From: Bacillus sp. ISL-45
GTDB taxonomy: Bacteria > Bacillota > Bacilli > Bacillales > Cytobacillaceae
Direction: 5' to 3'
Assembly: GCF_018613195.1 (NCBI RefSeq)
Contig: NZ_JAGGQQ010000010.1
Span: forward strand, 62,001-126,000
Length of the DNA stretch: 64,000 nt
Part shown: piece after piece, positions 18,507-26,794 of the stretch
Position numbering within the stretch: position 1 is the stretch's first letter
Layout of the letters: every line of letters begins with the position of its first letter
Made by a program: the position numbers and the translations under genes
The notes under the pieces: model-generated
Databases searched by the model: none
Told to the model about the DNA's origin: nothing
Seen by the model: only the letters and a program-made list of their open reading frames with translations

Positions 18507-19922
18507 TTATTTTGCCAATTCATAAATTGCCTGCGCATAAATCGCTGTTGCTCTCAGGAGGTCCTCAATTATCATATATTCATCCTTCTGGTGAGCAATG
18601 TCAGGCCTTCCTGGGAAAAGCGGTCCAAATGCCACACCAGATTTCAATGACCTTGCATAGGTTCCTCCGCCAATAGAAATAAGTTCGGCTTTTTCACCAA
18701 CCTGCTCTTCGTATACCTTTTTCAAGGTCTGTACGAGGAAATCTTTCTCATCGACATGATGCGGATTCGAATTTGAGAATTTCTCGATGGTTAGCCCTTC
18801 AGCCTCTAACACTTGATTTAAAATTCCCTTTGTCTTCTCAAGGTCGGTCGTTACTGGATAGCGCATGTTTAAACCAGCACGGCCTCCCTTAGCCTTTGAG
18901 TAAGATAGCTTGCCGACATTGATCGTCAAGTCTCCGGTAATGTCATCCGCAAAAGCGATGCCCAGCTCTCGGCCGCGTGAATCTTTGCCCAGGTACTTAG
19001 AGACGAATTGAAAGAACTTTTCACTGCTTCCATCCAGATTCAATTCAGACAGGAAGCTTGCCATGAGCAGACCTGCGTTCTTGCCATTGTCAGGCTCCAT
19101 GCCGTGTGCTGATATACCTTCAAGCTCAAGGATTAACTTGCCGCTTTCTACGACAGCTCTGCCATCCAATTCATTGTTCCTTTTGAATTCCTCAAAGCGC
19201 TGGACAACATCTGTTTGCCCTTGCTGAACGGCCAGTTCTACCTTCGCAAAATCAGGTACCATATTATAGCGGCGTCCGGAAGAAAACTCGATTATCTCTG
19301 CATCAAAATCTTCCTTTGCAAGACCGTCTCCTTTTGATACCAAGTCATAATCGGCAATCCCTTTTTCAGCGTAAATGATCGGAAAATCGGCATCCGGCGC
19401 AAAGCCCATCGCTGGCATTTCCTCATGTTCAAAATAATGGTCTACACAGCGCCAGTCGCTTTCCTCATCTGTACCAATGATCATCCTGACACGCTTATTA
19501 AGGGGCAAACCCAATTCTTTAACGATTTTCATCGCATAATATGCTGCCATCGTTGGCCCTTTGTCGTCAATCGCTCCGCGGGCAAAGATTTTTCCGTCCC
19601 GGATTTCTGCACCGTAAGGATCACTTGTCCAGCCGTCTCCTTCTGGCACTACATCAACATGGCAGAGGACTCCGACGATTTCATCTCCTTGCCCGAATTC
19701 AAGGTGACCGGCCAGATTGCCGACATTTTTAGCTGTAAAGCCGTCCTTTTCTCCCAGCTGAAGCATGAAATCCAATGCTTCTCTGACACCCTCGCCAAGC
19801 GGTGCTTCAGGTGTGGCATTTTCCTCGTCCAGGACACTCTTGATTTTAAGCAGGTCCTGAGCATCCTTAATTAAATCTGTTTCTCTTTTTTCTACTTCCT
19901 TCGTCCAATTGATTGAAGTCAT
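18507..19922 (-). CDS. pepV: Dipeptidase PepV (M20 family)
   Basis: 471 residues. Zinc ligands and catalytic residues of the M20 family are visible: HVD (His88, Asp90), GAIDDKGP (bridging Asp near 120), GTDEESDW (catalytic Glu), and DADFPIIYAEKG. SIGGGTYAR near the C-terminus carries a substrate-binding segment. Cytosolic dinuclear-zinc dipeptidase acting on unsubstituted dipeptides, including beta-Ala and D-Ala forms in characterised relatives. GGAGG precedes the ATG. Start of the pepV-dat unit. Confidence 0.92.
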   Translation of the reverse strand: MTSINWTKEVEKRETDLIKDAQDLLKIKSVLDEENATPEAPLGEGVREALDFMLQLGEKDGFTAKNVGNLAGHLEFGQGDEIVGVLCHVDVVPEGDGWTSDPYGAEIRDGKIFARGAIDDKGPTMAAYYAMKIVKELGLPLNKRVRMIIGTDEESDWRCVDHYFEHEEMPAMGFAPDADFPIIYAEKGIADYDLVSKGDGLAKEDFDAEIIEFSSGRRYNMVPDFAKVELAVQQGQTDVVQRFEEFKRNNELDGRAVVESGKLILELEGISAHGMEPDNGKNAGLLMASFLSELNLDGSSEKFFQFVSKYLGKDSRGRELGIAFADDITGDLTINVGKLSYSKAKGGRAGLNMRYPVTTDLEKTKGILNQVLEAEGLTIEKFSNSNPHHVDEKDFLVQTLKKVYEEQVGEKAELISIGGGTYARSLKSGVAFGPLFPGRPDIAHQKDEYMIIEDLLRATAIYAQAIYELAK

Positions 19923-20394
19923 TTTTCCAAACCTCCATATCTAGTTCTATATGTATTTCCCTTAAGGTGTACACTTAAGCAAGCAATGTCATTATTGTAC
20001 CTCAAAAGTTATGTTGAAAACTTGAATTTTATTTTACTCCTGTTAACCCCAATCCGTAAACAGCGTCATACTTCAGATTTATTCTTAATTTTCAAACATC
20101 TGTCATATTTAACCTGTTTAAGACCATATCGTTAAGTATATAAACGATTTGAAGGGAGGCAGTTATCTAATTAATTATTAATTTTTTATAAAAAACAGTG
20201 AATAATCTGGAATTTTACATTATTAAAGTGTAAAATAGTCCAAAAGGTAAGACATCTTATGATTGCCTTTTAAAATGGACTCAAAAGGAGCTGTCTGGAA
20301 AGAAGAAAACTACATACTTGGGGATTCGTCTTCAATCAATAGTCGGTTGCAGGAATATGACAAAGGGGTTTAAAAAAGGATAGGGAGTGGTTGT
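19923..20394. other. Long intergenic, only promoters expected
   Basis: 470 bp between divergent pepV and ytzE. AT-rich; I find no ORF with a ribosome site, no recognised RNA and no copy of the repeat families. Confidence 0.5.
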
Positions 20395-20616
20395 TTGAAA
20401 CCTTCGACTAACCGGATGATAAACCGCATCAAATCCATCTACATGTATATATGTCAGAATGGTACTGTCACAACTCAAGATCTTGTAGAGGAATTCGGAA
20501 TTACTCCTCGAACCATCCAGAGGGATTTGAATGTCCTGGCTTATAACGACTTAGTGAAAAGTCCGAGCCGAGGTAAATGGACAACGACCCAGAAAAAGGT
20601 AAAGATGTCGTCTTAA
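20395..20616 (+). CDS. ytzE: Small DeoR-type helix-turn-helix protein YtzE
   Basis: 73 residues made almost entirely of one winged helix DNA-binding domain: IKSIYMYICQNGTVTTQDLVEEFGITPRTIQRDLNVLAYNDLVKSPSRGKW, matching the DeoR N-terminal pattern. No effector domain, so it is either a stand-alone regulator or part of a larger complex. TTG start at 20395 with GGGAGTGG 5 nt upstream. A modular repeat element begins 5 bp after its stop. Confidence 0.85.
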   Translation: MKPSTNRMINRIKSIYMYICQNGTVTTQDLVEEFGITPRTIQRDLNVLAYNDLVKSPSRGKWTTTQKKVKMSS

Positions 20617-20620
20617 TACG

Positions 20621-20740
20621 AAAAGCGCAAGCGCCTTGGTCAGCCCCGACATGCGCTGGAGGTCCGGACAGTGAAGTCGTTCTTTGACTTCATTGGCAGG
20701 ACCGAAGCGTCTCGAGGGGCTAGGCGCTGGAGCTGGACAA
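20621..20740 (+). repeat. Modular interspersed repeat, copy B (short form)
   Basis: Head AAAAGCGCAAGCGCC plus AGCCCCGACA, the core hairpin GAAGTCGTTCTTTGACTTC, and tail CTCGAGGGGCTAGGCGCTGG. Both optional modules are absent. Head GCGCC..AGCCCC and tail GGGGCTAGGCGC are complementary. Confidence 0.88.
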
Positions 20741-20771
20741 GTCTCGAAGTAAATATATGCTTACTAATAAT

Positions 20772-20816
20772 AAAAAAAAAGAAATCGCCTGAGGAGGATC
20801 CTCGGCGATTTTTTTA
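20772..20816 (-). terminator. Terminator of the RsuA-family gene
   Basis: AAATCGCC / GGCGATTT stem followed by TTCTTTTTTTTT on the minus strand. Confidence 0.85.
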
Positions 20817-21530
20817 TACCTCATAGGTTTGCAGCATTTCCACTTCTTCATCGGTAAGTTCCCTGTATTCGCCGAGCTCCAGCGTTTCATCAAGCTTCAG
20901 CGGACCCATCGATAAACGTTTCAGATAAATGACCCTTTTTCCGACAGCTTCGAACATCCGCTTCACCTGATGGAATTTCCCTTCGGTGATCGTCAGCTCA
21001 ATATCAGACGTTAAGCCAGATTTTAAGATAACAAGTTCACCTGGTTTGGTTTCATAGCCATCATCGAGTGTGACGCCTTTTTTAAAAGCTGTGATATCTT
21101 CTTCCGTCACCTCACCCTCAATTACCGCGAAATATGTCTTGGGGACATGTTTTTTTGGCGATAAGAGCCTGTGGGAAAGCTGTCCATCATTTGTGATCAG
21201 CAAAAGGCCCTCCGTATCCTTATCAAGCCTCCCTACCGGAAATGGCTCAAATACCTGGTCTTCGATCTCAAGCAGGTCGATGACTGTCTCATCATGGTTG
21301 TCCTCTGTCGCTGAAATGACACCAGGCGGCTTGTTCATCATTAAATAAATAAATTCTCTATAATGAATTTCTTCACCGTTTAATGTTATCGAATCGTTTT
21401 CAGGATCCACATGATGCTTTGCATCTTTGACAATTGCATTATTTACTTTTACAGCACCGTCTTTTAAAAGTTTCTTCACGTCTTTCCTGCTTCCGTATCC
21501 AAGGTTGGAAAGCACTTTATCGATTCTCAT
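20814..21530 (-). CDS. ytzG: 16S rRNA pseudouridine synthase, RsuA/RluB family
   Basis: 238 residues. An S4 RNA-binding domain at the N-terminus (MRIDKVLSNLGYGSRKDVKKLLKDGAVKVN) precedes the catalytic domain with the signature GRLDKDTEGLLL, where Asp103 is the catalytic residue. The family isomerises a specific uridine of rRNA, probably 16S position 516. ATG 21530 has AAAGGAGG 7 nt upstream; the longer frame to 21602 has no such site. Symbol follows the B. subtilis counterpart. Confidence 0.88.
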   Translation of the reverse strand: MRIDKVLSNLGYGSRKDVKKLLKDGAVKVNNAIVKDAKHHVDPENDSITLNGEEIHYREFIYLMMNKPPGVISATEDNHDETVIDLLEIEDQVFEPFPVGRLDKDTEGLLLITNDGQLSHRLLSPKKHVPKTYFAVIEGEVTEEDITAFKKGVTLDDGYETKPGELVILKSGLTSDIELTITEGKFHQVKRMFEAVGKRVIYLKRLSMGPLKLDETLELGEYRELTDEEVEMLQTYEV

Positions 21531-21633
21531 TGCTGAACCTCCTTTATTCATATGGGCAGGTGCCCATTCCCTTTCTTGCTGCCTTACATAGACTAATATC
21601 ATACTTTAACATGATTATGAGGAGATGACCTGA

Positions 21634-21909
21634 ATGAACCATAGACAACAAGGACAAGGCTTGTACATCCCTATTCCCGGCCTGCCAGGCGGAGGCTTCC
21701 CGGGTGGTGGTTACCCTGGTGGAGGATATCCTGGTGGAGGATATCCTGGTGGAGGATATCCCGGCGGCGGAGGCGGATTTGACCAAAGACTCGACCGGCT
21801 GGAAAGGCAGGTTCAAAGACTGAGCAACCAGATTGACCGGCTGGACCGCAGGGTTGACAGGATTGAACGCCGCCTCAATATCCGCGATAACGACCAGCAG
21901 TTCTATTAG
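21634..21909 (+). CDS. Glycine-rich (GGYPGG) repeat protein with basic coiled coil
   Basis: 91 residues with two parts. Residues 11-46 are PGLPGGG followed by about five GGYPGG repeats, an extended collagen-like or elastin-like stretch. Residues 47-85 (FDQRLDRLERQVQRLSNQIDRLDRRVDRIERRL) are strict heptads with Leu/Val at a and d and Arg/Asp on the faces, a strong coiled coil. No signal peptide. GAGGAG precedes the ATG. I do not recognise the family; a structural or spore-associated role is only a guess. Followed 10 bp later by a modular repeat. Confidence 0.75.
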   Translation: MNHRQQGQGLYIPIPGLPGGGFPGGGYPGGGYPGGGYPGGGYPGGGGGFDQRLDRLERQVQRLSNQIDRLDRRVDRIERRLNIRDNDQQFY

Positions 21910-21919
21910 GTTGCAGAAC

Positions 21920-22395
21920 AAAAAGCGCAAGCGCCTCGTTAAGCCCCGACAAGCGCTGCCCGCCTATGACGCCACGTCCTCCCAAAAGCTACCGCTTTCG
22001 GTCGTGCGATGATTCGCTTCGAAGCTTTCCTTATCCTGTGGCTGGCGGGTCTAGCACATCGTGTGCCTCGGAGGGCCTGACAGTGAAGTTGTTCTTTGAC
22101 TTCATTGGCAGGAACCGAACTCGAAAAGTATAGCCGACTGCTTAGAAACGCAGAAACTGGAGACTCCGACAAAGAAGCGCTTTTTGCTTCTGCCGGCGGA
22201 GTTGAAGTTTCGGAGTTTCTAGGAGGCGACACTAGACAATTCGAAAGGAGGAGGCGACTGCCCAACTCCGACAAGCGCTGGAGGGCCTGACAGTGAAGTC
22301 GTTCTTTGACTTCATTGGCAGGAACGAAGCGTCTCGAGGAGTTAGGAGCCGCAGCTAGACAAGCGACTCGAGGGGCTAGGCGCTAGAGCTGGATT
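21920..22395 (+). repeat. Modular interspersed repeat, copy C (longest, nested)
   Basis: Head, first optional module (CCCGCCTATGACGCCACG..), core hairpin, second optional module (GAAACGCAGAAACTGGAGAC..), then a second core starting at ACAAGCGCTGGAGGGCC with its own hairpin, and tail CTCGAGGGGCTAGGCGCT. It looks like one element inserted in or recombined with another. Confidence 0.85.
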
Positions 22396-22454
22396 AAGAA
22401 AACTTCAGAGAGTTATCCACAACTCAATAACTTTTATAAATTCCTTAACCATTA

Positions 22455-22484
22455 AAAATGGCCTTCATAACCGAAGGCCATTTT
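22455..22484 (-). terminator. Terminator of murJ
   Basis: AAAATGGCCTTC-ATAACC-GAAGGCCATTTT, 12-bp stem. Confidence 0.88.
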
Positions 22485-22488
22485 CCTA

Positions 22489-24117
22489 TTAAACCGGCAG
22501 CCTTAATTTGCGCTTGAATTTGGTGACTCGGTCTCCGAATAGCCTGTCTACCAACTTGGTCCGGAATCCAAGGTAAAAATAAACTGCAGCGCCTACCAGT
22601 GCTGAGATTCCGATAAGCACAATCGACTGGAACTTTGCAGCCGGTGAAAGAAATTGGACAAGCATTTCATAGAATGCCATCGTTACTCCAGCCATCAAAC
22701 CGGAGAAAATCAATATCAAACTAATTCTTCTTGCCACAAAGCCCATTGGATATTTGGCATATTTTTTAATGACAATTATGTTAATGATAATTGCCGCTGT
22801 ATACCCTAACGCTGTCGAAAGGACAGCTCCTTGTGTCTCGAGCAGCTTGATCAACGGGATGTTCAAGGATAGCTTCACCAATAATCCCGTCAGCAAACTC
22901 AAAATCGTGAATCGCTGCTCATTGATCCCCTGGAGGATGGCAGCGGTGACGGAGAAGAGTGCGAATAGAATGGCTACTGGAGCGTAAGTTCTTAACACTT
23001 CAGTTCCTAAAGGGTCATTTTCAAAGAATACGGTGAACATTGGCTGTGCAAGCAAAGAAATACCTAACGCTGCTGGAACAGTCAGATACATAAGTACCTG
23101 GAATGTTTGGTCCAGCTGGCGCCGCATTCCCTTTCGGTCATTATCAGTAAAGGCTTTTGTAATGCTTGGAACCAATGTTAAAGAAAATGCAGTAGCCAAT
23201 GAAACTGGGATAATCACCAATTTATGCGTCTGGAAATTCAGTACACCAAAAGCTGCCTGGGCTTCTTTATGTACTACGCCAGCAGCACGCATTGCCCTTT
23301 CAAATGTCAGCATATCGACGAACTGGAATAATGGATTGGCGATTCCAACAAAAACAAACGGTGCTGCATAAATTAATATTTCCTTATATATTTCTTTCAA
23401 GGAAATATCCATTGTCCCCTTGTCTTCTTTAAGCAACTCATCAAGATGAGGTTTACGTTTGAACCAGTACCAGCCAAGTACACCTAAACTTCCAAGTGCC
23501 CCAATGAAAGCAGCAAAGGTCGCAACGCTGACAGCTGAAACCATGCTTCCTTTCATGATATAAAGGACAATATATGCACCCGACAGCAAAAAAACAATCC
23601 TGACGATCTGCTCAACAACCTGCGATACAGCAGATGGCCCCATCGATTGATGCCCCTGGAAGAAACCTCTGATCAAGCTCATGAATGGAACAACAATCAA
23701 GGCAAAACTGACAGCACGTATAACGGTTGTAGCATCCTGCGCACTGATGACAACATCTTCATCATCACCGCTGGAAATAACTATGTCCGCAAGGCCTGGT
23801 GCTGTAAAATACATAATCAAGAAGGAAACAAATCCTGTAGCAAGCATGACTATTACACCAGACTTAAATAGTTTCCTGCCGACAGCATATTCCCCTAGCG
23901 CGTTATACTTAGCAATGAATTTAGAGACTGCAAGTGGCACGCCCGCTGTTGCCACGCTAATAAAAATCGTATAAGGAATATAAGAATATGAATAAAGTAC
24001 CGTCCCGTATTTATCGATAATTGCATAAAAAGGGATAATATAAAACAGTCCCAGCACTTTAGATAAAATCGTGCCAAGCGTCAGTATGAACGTCCCTCTT
24101 AAAAGCTTTGATGACAT
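22489..24117 (-). CDS. murJ: Lipid II flippase MurJ (YtgP), MOP superfamily
   Basis: 542 residues with about 14 hydrophobic segments, opening MSSKLLRGTFILTLGTILSKVLGLFYIIPF, the polysaccharide-transport (MVF/RfbX) pattern. YtgP of B. subtilis is the MurJ-type flippase that moves lipid II across the membrane for cell wall growth; SpoVB and YkvU are paralogues, so the specific role is inferred from synteny (ytzG-ytgP-ytfP). ATG 24117 has AGGGA upstream. The frame extends a further 85 codons upstream but crosses the phrase repeat and lacks a ribosome site. Confidence 0.87.
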   Translation of the reverse strand: MSSKLLRGTFILTLGTILSKVLGLFYIIPFYAIIDKYGTVLYSYSYIPYTIFISVATAGVPLAVSKFIAKYNALGEYAVGRKLFKSGVIVMLATGFVSFLIMYFTAPGLADIVISSGDDEDVVISAQDATTVIRAVSFALIVVPFMSLIRGFFQGHQSMGPSAVSQVVEQIVRIVFLLSGAYIVLYIMKGSMVSAVSVATFAAFIGALGSLGVLGWYWFKRKPHLDELLKEDKGTMDISLKEIYKEILIYAAPFVFVGIANPLFQFVDMLTFERAMRAAGVVHKEAQAAFGVLNFQTHKLVIIPVSLATAFSLTLVPSITKAFTDNDRKGMRRQLDQTFQVLMYLTVPAALGISLLAQPMFTVFFENDPLGTEVLRTYAPVAILFALFSVTAAILQGINEQRFTILSLLTGLLVKLSLNIPLIKLLETQGAVLSTALGYTAAIIINIIVIKKYAKYPMGFVARRISLILIFSGLMAGVTMAFYEMLVQFLSPAAKFQSIVLIGISALVGAAVYFYLGFRTKLVDRLFGDRVTKFKRKLRLPV

Positions 24118-24208
24118 AAAATCCCTACTTTTCAATCTATAAGTTAAAAACAGATTACAAACTTGTATTTTACCATAAACACAATCAGACACTATGATAT
24201 TTATCAAT

Positions 24209-24277
24209 GGATGCAGATATTTCCTGCATCCACGCTGCAGATATTTCCTGCATCCCTGCCGATTCCCTGCATTCCCT
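24209..24277 (+). repeat. Tandem phrase GCAGATATTTCCTGCATCC
   Basis: Two near-identical units, ATGCAGATATTTCCTGCATC and GCAGATATTTCCTGCATCC, plus a degraded third (GATTCCCTGCATTCCC). Each unit contains GCAG..CTGC. Lies between divergent murJ and ytfP. Confidence 0.75.
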
Positions 24278-24430
24278 AGTTTACTCCTTCTCCAGCCCGA
24301 CTGCCAGTTTTCCGCCAGGGAATTCGTTTGAAGGACATCTTTCAAGGAAATGTTTTTACTGAAGAGTTGCATTATAATAATAAAGGTGTTGAAATGATTA
24401 AAAAAAGTGAAACGAAAAGTTGGTGAAGCA

Positions 24431-25696
24431 ATGAACTATGATGTAATCGTCCTTGGCGGCGGTCCGTCTGGCTTGATGGCCGCGATTGCTGCTGGTGAGA
24501 AAGGCGCAAAGGTGCTGCTGATTGACAAAGGAGACAAGCTTGGCCGAAAGCTGGCGATATCTGGCGGGGGCCGCTGCAATGTGACCAATCGGCTGCCAGT
24601 GGATGAAATCATTAAACATATACCCGGAAATGGGCGCTTTTTATACAGCGCGCTCTCCATTTTTAGCAATGAAGATATCATTTCGTTTTTCGAAGGGCTT
24701 GGCATCCAGCTGAAAGAAGAGGATCACGGCCGGATGTTCCCGGTAACGGATAAAGCTCAATCTGTTGTTGATGCCCTTTTATCAAAGCTAAAAGAATTAA
24801 AGGTAGAAATCAAGACGAACACTCCTGTTGCCGATGTGCACTACAAGGATGGCAAGGCTGAGTCTGTTGAATTGAAAAATGGTGAAGTGTTTTATGCAGG
24901 CAGCGTCATCATTGCTGTCGGCGGAAAATCAGTTCCCCACACCGGATCCACTGGTGATGGGTATGCGTGGGCGGAAAAAGCGGGCCATACAATCACGCAA
25001 CTATTCCCTACTGAAGTGCCACTTACGTCTGCTGAACCTTTTATAAAAGAAAAGGTCCTCCAGGGGCTTTCGCTGAGGGGAGTCGCACTCAGCGTCCTTA
25101 ATCCAAAAGGGAAAGCACTGATCACTCACAAAATGGATATGATTTTTACCCATTTTGGCATCAGCGGTCCTGCGGTTCTGCGCTGCAGCCAGTTCGTCGT
25201 CAAAGCGATGCAAAAATGGAGTCTTCAAGAAGTCGCCATGTCCCTGGATGCCCTTCCTGATATGAAAGAGGAAGAATTGTTCCAGGAGATCAATAAACTG
25301 ATCAAAGCCGAGCCGAAAAAAGCGGTGAAGAATTTATTGAAGGGTCTCCTGCCAGAACGGTATCTACTGTTCCTGCTTGAGCTGAATGAGATTGACCCGG
25401 CGATGCAGGGCGGACAGCTGGGCCATGAAAAAATCAGGAGTTTTGCCAAGTCAGTCAAACAGTTCGAATTCAAAGTCAACGGCACGCTGCCGCTTGATAA
25501 GGCTTTCGTTACTGGCGGAGGAGTGTCCGTCAAAGAAGTCGAACCGCAAACAATGGCGTCAAAAAAAGCAGAAGGCCTGTATTTTTGTGGAGAAATCCTC
25601 GATATCCATGGATATACGGGTGGCTACAATATTACCTCCGCTCTTGTGACTGGACGTCTCGCCGGGACAAATGCCGCAGGGTTTGCTCTGCAATAA
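24431..25696 (+). CDS. ytfP: YtfP, HI0933-like FAD/NAD(P)-dependent oxidoreductase
   Basis: 421 residues. The N-terminus [23 protein letters not shown] is a Rossmann FAD-binding motif; GGGRCNVTN near residue 45 and the C-terminal [40 protein letters not shown] are hallmarks of the HI0933/BaiN flavoprotein family. Substrate unknown. The ATG at 24431 is preceded only by GGTGAAG; a GTG at 24407 would add 8 residues without a better site. Confidence 0.87.
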   Translation: MNYDVIVLGGGPSGLMAAIAAGEKGAKVLLIDKGDKLGRKLAISGGGRCNVTNRLPVDEIIKHIPGNGRFLYSALSIFSNEDIISFFEGLGIQLKEEDHGRMFPVTDKAQSVVDALLSKLKELKVEIKTNTPVADVHYKDGKAESVELKNGEVFYAGSVIIAVGGKSVPHTGSTGDGYAWAEKAGHTITQLFPTEVPLTSAEPFIKEKVLQGLSLRGVALSVLNPKGKALITHKMDMIFTHFGISGPAVLRCSQFVVKAMQKWSLQEVAMSLDALPDMKEEELFQEINKLIKAEPKKAVKNLLKGLLPERYLLFLLELNEIDPAMQGGQLGHEKIRSFAKSVKQFEFKVNGTLPLDKAFVTGGGVSVKEVEPQTMASKKAEGLYFCGEILDIHGYTGGYNITSALVTGRLAGTNAAGFALQ

Positions 25697-25713
25697 TAGT
25701 GTGGATGAATCAA

Positions 25714-26010
25714 TGTCCGTCATAATTTTATGACGGACACTTTTGCGTTTTTTCCGCTGGTTTTTGTCCGTCATGCCTTTGATGACGGACACTTTTGCTC
25801 TTTTCATGACAGTTTCTGTCCGTCATCGCCCTGATGATGGACATTTTCTCTCGTTTTCCATCTATTTCTGTCCGTCATGCCTTTGATGACGGACACTTTT
25901 GCTCTTTTCACGGCAGTTTCTGTCCGTCATCGCCCTGATGATGGACATTTTCTCTCGTTTTCCATCTATTTCTGTCCATCATGCCTTTGATGCCCGCCAC
26001 TTTTGCTCAT
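25714..26010 (+). repeat. Tandem palindromic repeats TGTCCGTCAT..ATGACGGACA
   Basis: About five palindromes TGTCCGTCAT-(5-7 nt)-ATGACGGACA separated by 30-nt pyrimidine-rich spacers (CTTTTGCTCTTTTC or TTTTCTCTCGTTTTCC). A two-palindrome block of about 125 bp is repeated twice almost exactly (about 25767 and 25869). The last unit is degraded. Fills the gap between convergent ytfP and cse60. Confidence 0.9.
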
Positions 26011-26045
26011 CTTCCACCTGTTTCTGACCCTTACCCTAAACAAAA

Positions 26046-26075
26046 CAGAGCCTGAGTGAAGTGACTCAGGCTCTG
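26046..26075 (-). terminator. Terminator of cse60
   Basis: CAGAGCCTGAGT-GAAGTG-ACTCAGGCTCTG, 12-bp stem overlapping the stop codon. Confidence 0.85.
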
Positions 26076-26251
26076 TACACAACCATGGCTGAAAAACAGT
26101 AGATCTGTTCTTCGTCCTCTTCTTCTGGTATGACCGCGACATTGTATTTAATGTCCAGGAGCTTTTTCTCATCAAGCTTCTCCAGAAAGCGGTTCATATC
26201 CTGTTCTAAATCTTTTTCATGTTCATGATCAAATACTCTGACCTGGATCAA
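26066..26251 (-). CDS. cse60: Cse60-like small sporulation protein
   Basis: 61 residues (MIQVRVFDHEHEKDLEQDMN... ending CFSAMVVYRA), matching Cse60 of B. subtilis, a protein of about 60 residues made early in the mother cell. I start at TTG 26251 because AAGGAAGG lies 9 nt upstream and gives the family length; the ATG at 26281 has no ribosome site. Function unknown. Next to ytwF and ytfP as expected from synteny. Confidence 0.75.
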   Translation of the reverse strand: MIQVRVFDHEHEKDLEQDMNRFLEKLDEKKLLDIKYNVAVIPEEEDEEQIYCFSAMVVYRA

Positions 26252-26308
26252 GGTAAGTCGTCCTTCCTTTTTAACATCCATTCTGGCCAGATTTTCAGAA
26301 TTTTATAA

Positions 26309-26620
26309 TTATGGACGCTTAGTTTCTCCGCCCCAGCTCATCATGCCGCCAACCATGTTGCGGACTTTGAAGCCTTGTTCGTTCATGTAGTGGCAGACGT
26401 TGCCGCTGCGTGCGCTTGAACGGCAGATGAAGATGTATTCCTTGTCCTTGTCAAATTCGTTCAGTCTTTCAGGGATTTCGCCCATTGGCACGTGCTTAGC
26501 TCCCGGGATCATGCCAGATTCAACTTCATCTTGTTCGCGTACATCAACCATTTCCAGCTTTTCTCCAGCTTCCAGTTTCTTTTGAAGTTCTTCAGGAGTA
26601 ATGTTTTCAACTTTATTCAT
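26309..26620 (-). CDS. ytwF: Rhodanese-domain protein YtwF
   Basis: 103 residues, a single rhodanese domain. VDVREQDEVESGMIPGAKHVP is the N-terminal rhodanese signature and ICRSSARSG is the active-site loop with Cys66. Sulfurtransferases of this size carry persulfide sulfur between partners; the partner is unknown. GGAGG lies 8 nt before the ATG at 26620; the ATG at 26623 is an equal candidate. Confidence 0.87.
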   Translation of the reverse strand: MNKVENITPEELQKKLEAGEKLEMVDVREQDEVESGMIPGAKHVPMGEIPERLNEFDKDKEYIFICRSSARSGNVCHYMNEQGFKVRNMVGGMMSWGGETKRP

Positions 26621-26759
26621 CATCGTTTCCTCCATTTTTTCAGTAAGATTATCCTAAAAAAAGGATTACATACCTTAATGTATTTTCCCCTATTTATTAT
26701 ATAAAAACTCTTTTAATAATACAAAGAAAAAACCACAGGGGGTATGTTCATATTAAAAC

Positions 26760-26783
26760 AAAGGACCGCCATTGCGATCCTTT
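26760..26783 (-). terminator. Terminator of leuS
   Basis: AAAGGATCGC-AATG-GCGGTCCTTT then GTTTTA on the minus strand. Confidence 0.8.
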
Positions 26784-26794
26784 GCGTGTGCATA

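Noticed and set aside
24118-24372. N-terminal 85-residue extension of MurJ
   Set aside because: It runs through a tandem phrase repeat and lacks a ribosome site; ATG 24117 fits the family start.
25714-26010. CRISPR array
   Set aside because: Units are palindromic and the spacers are repeated, not unique; no cas genes nearby.
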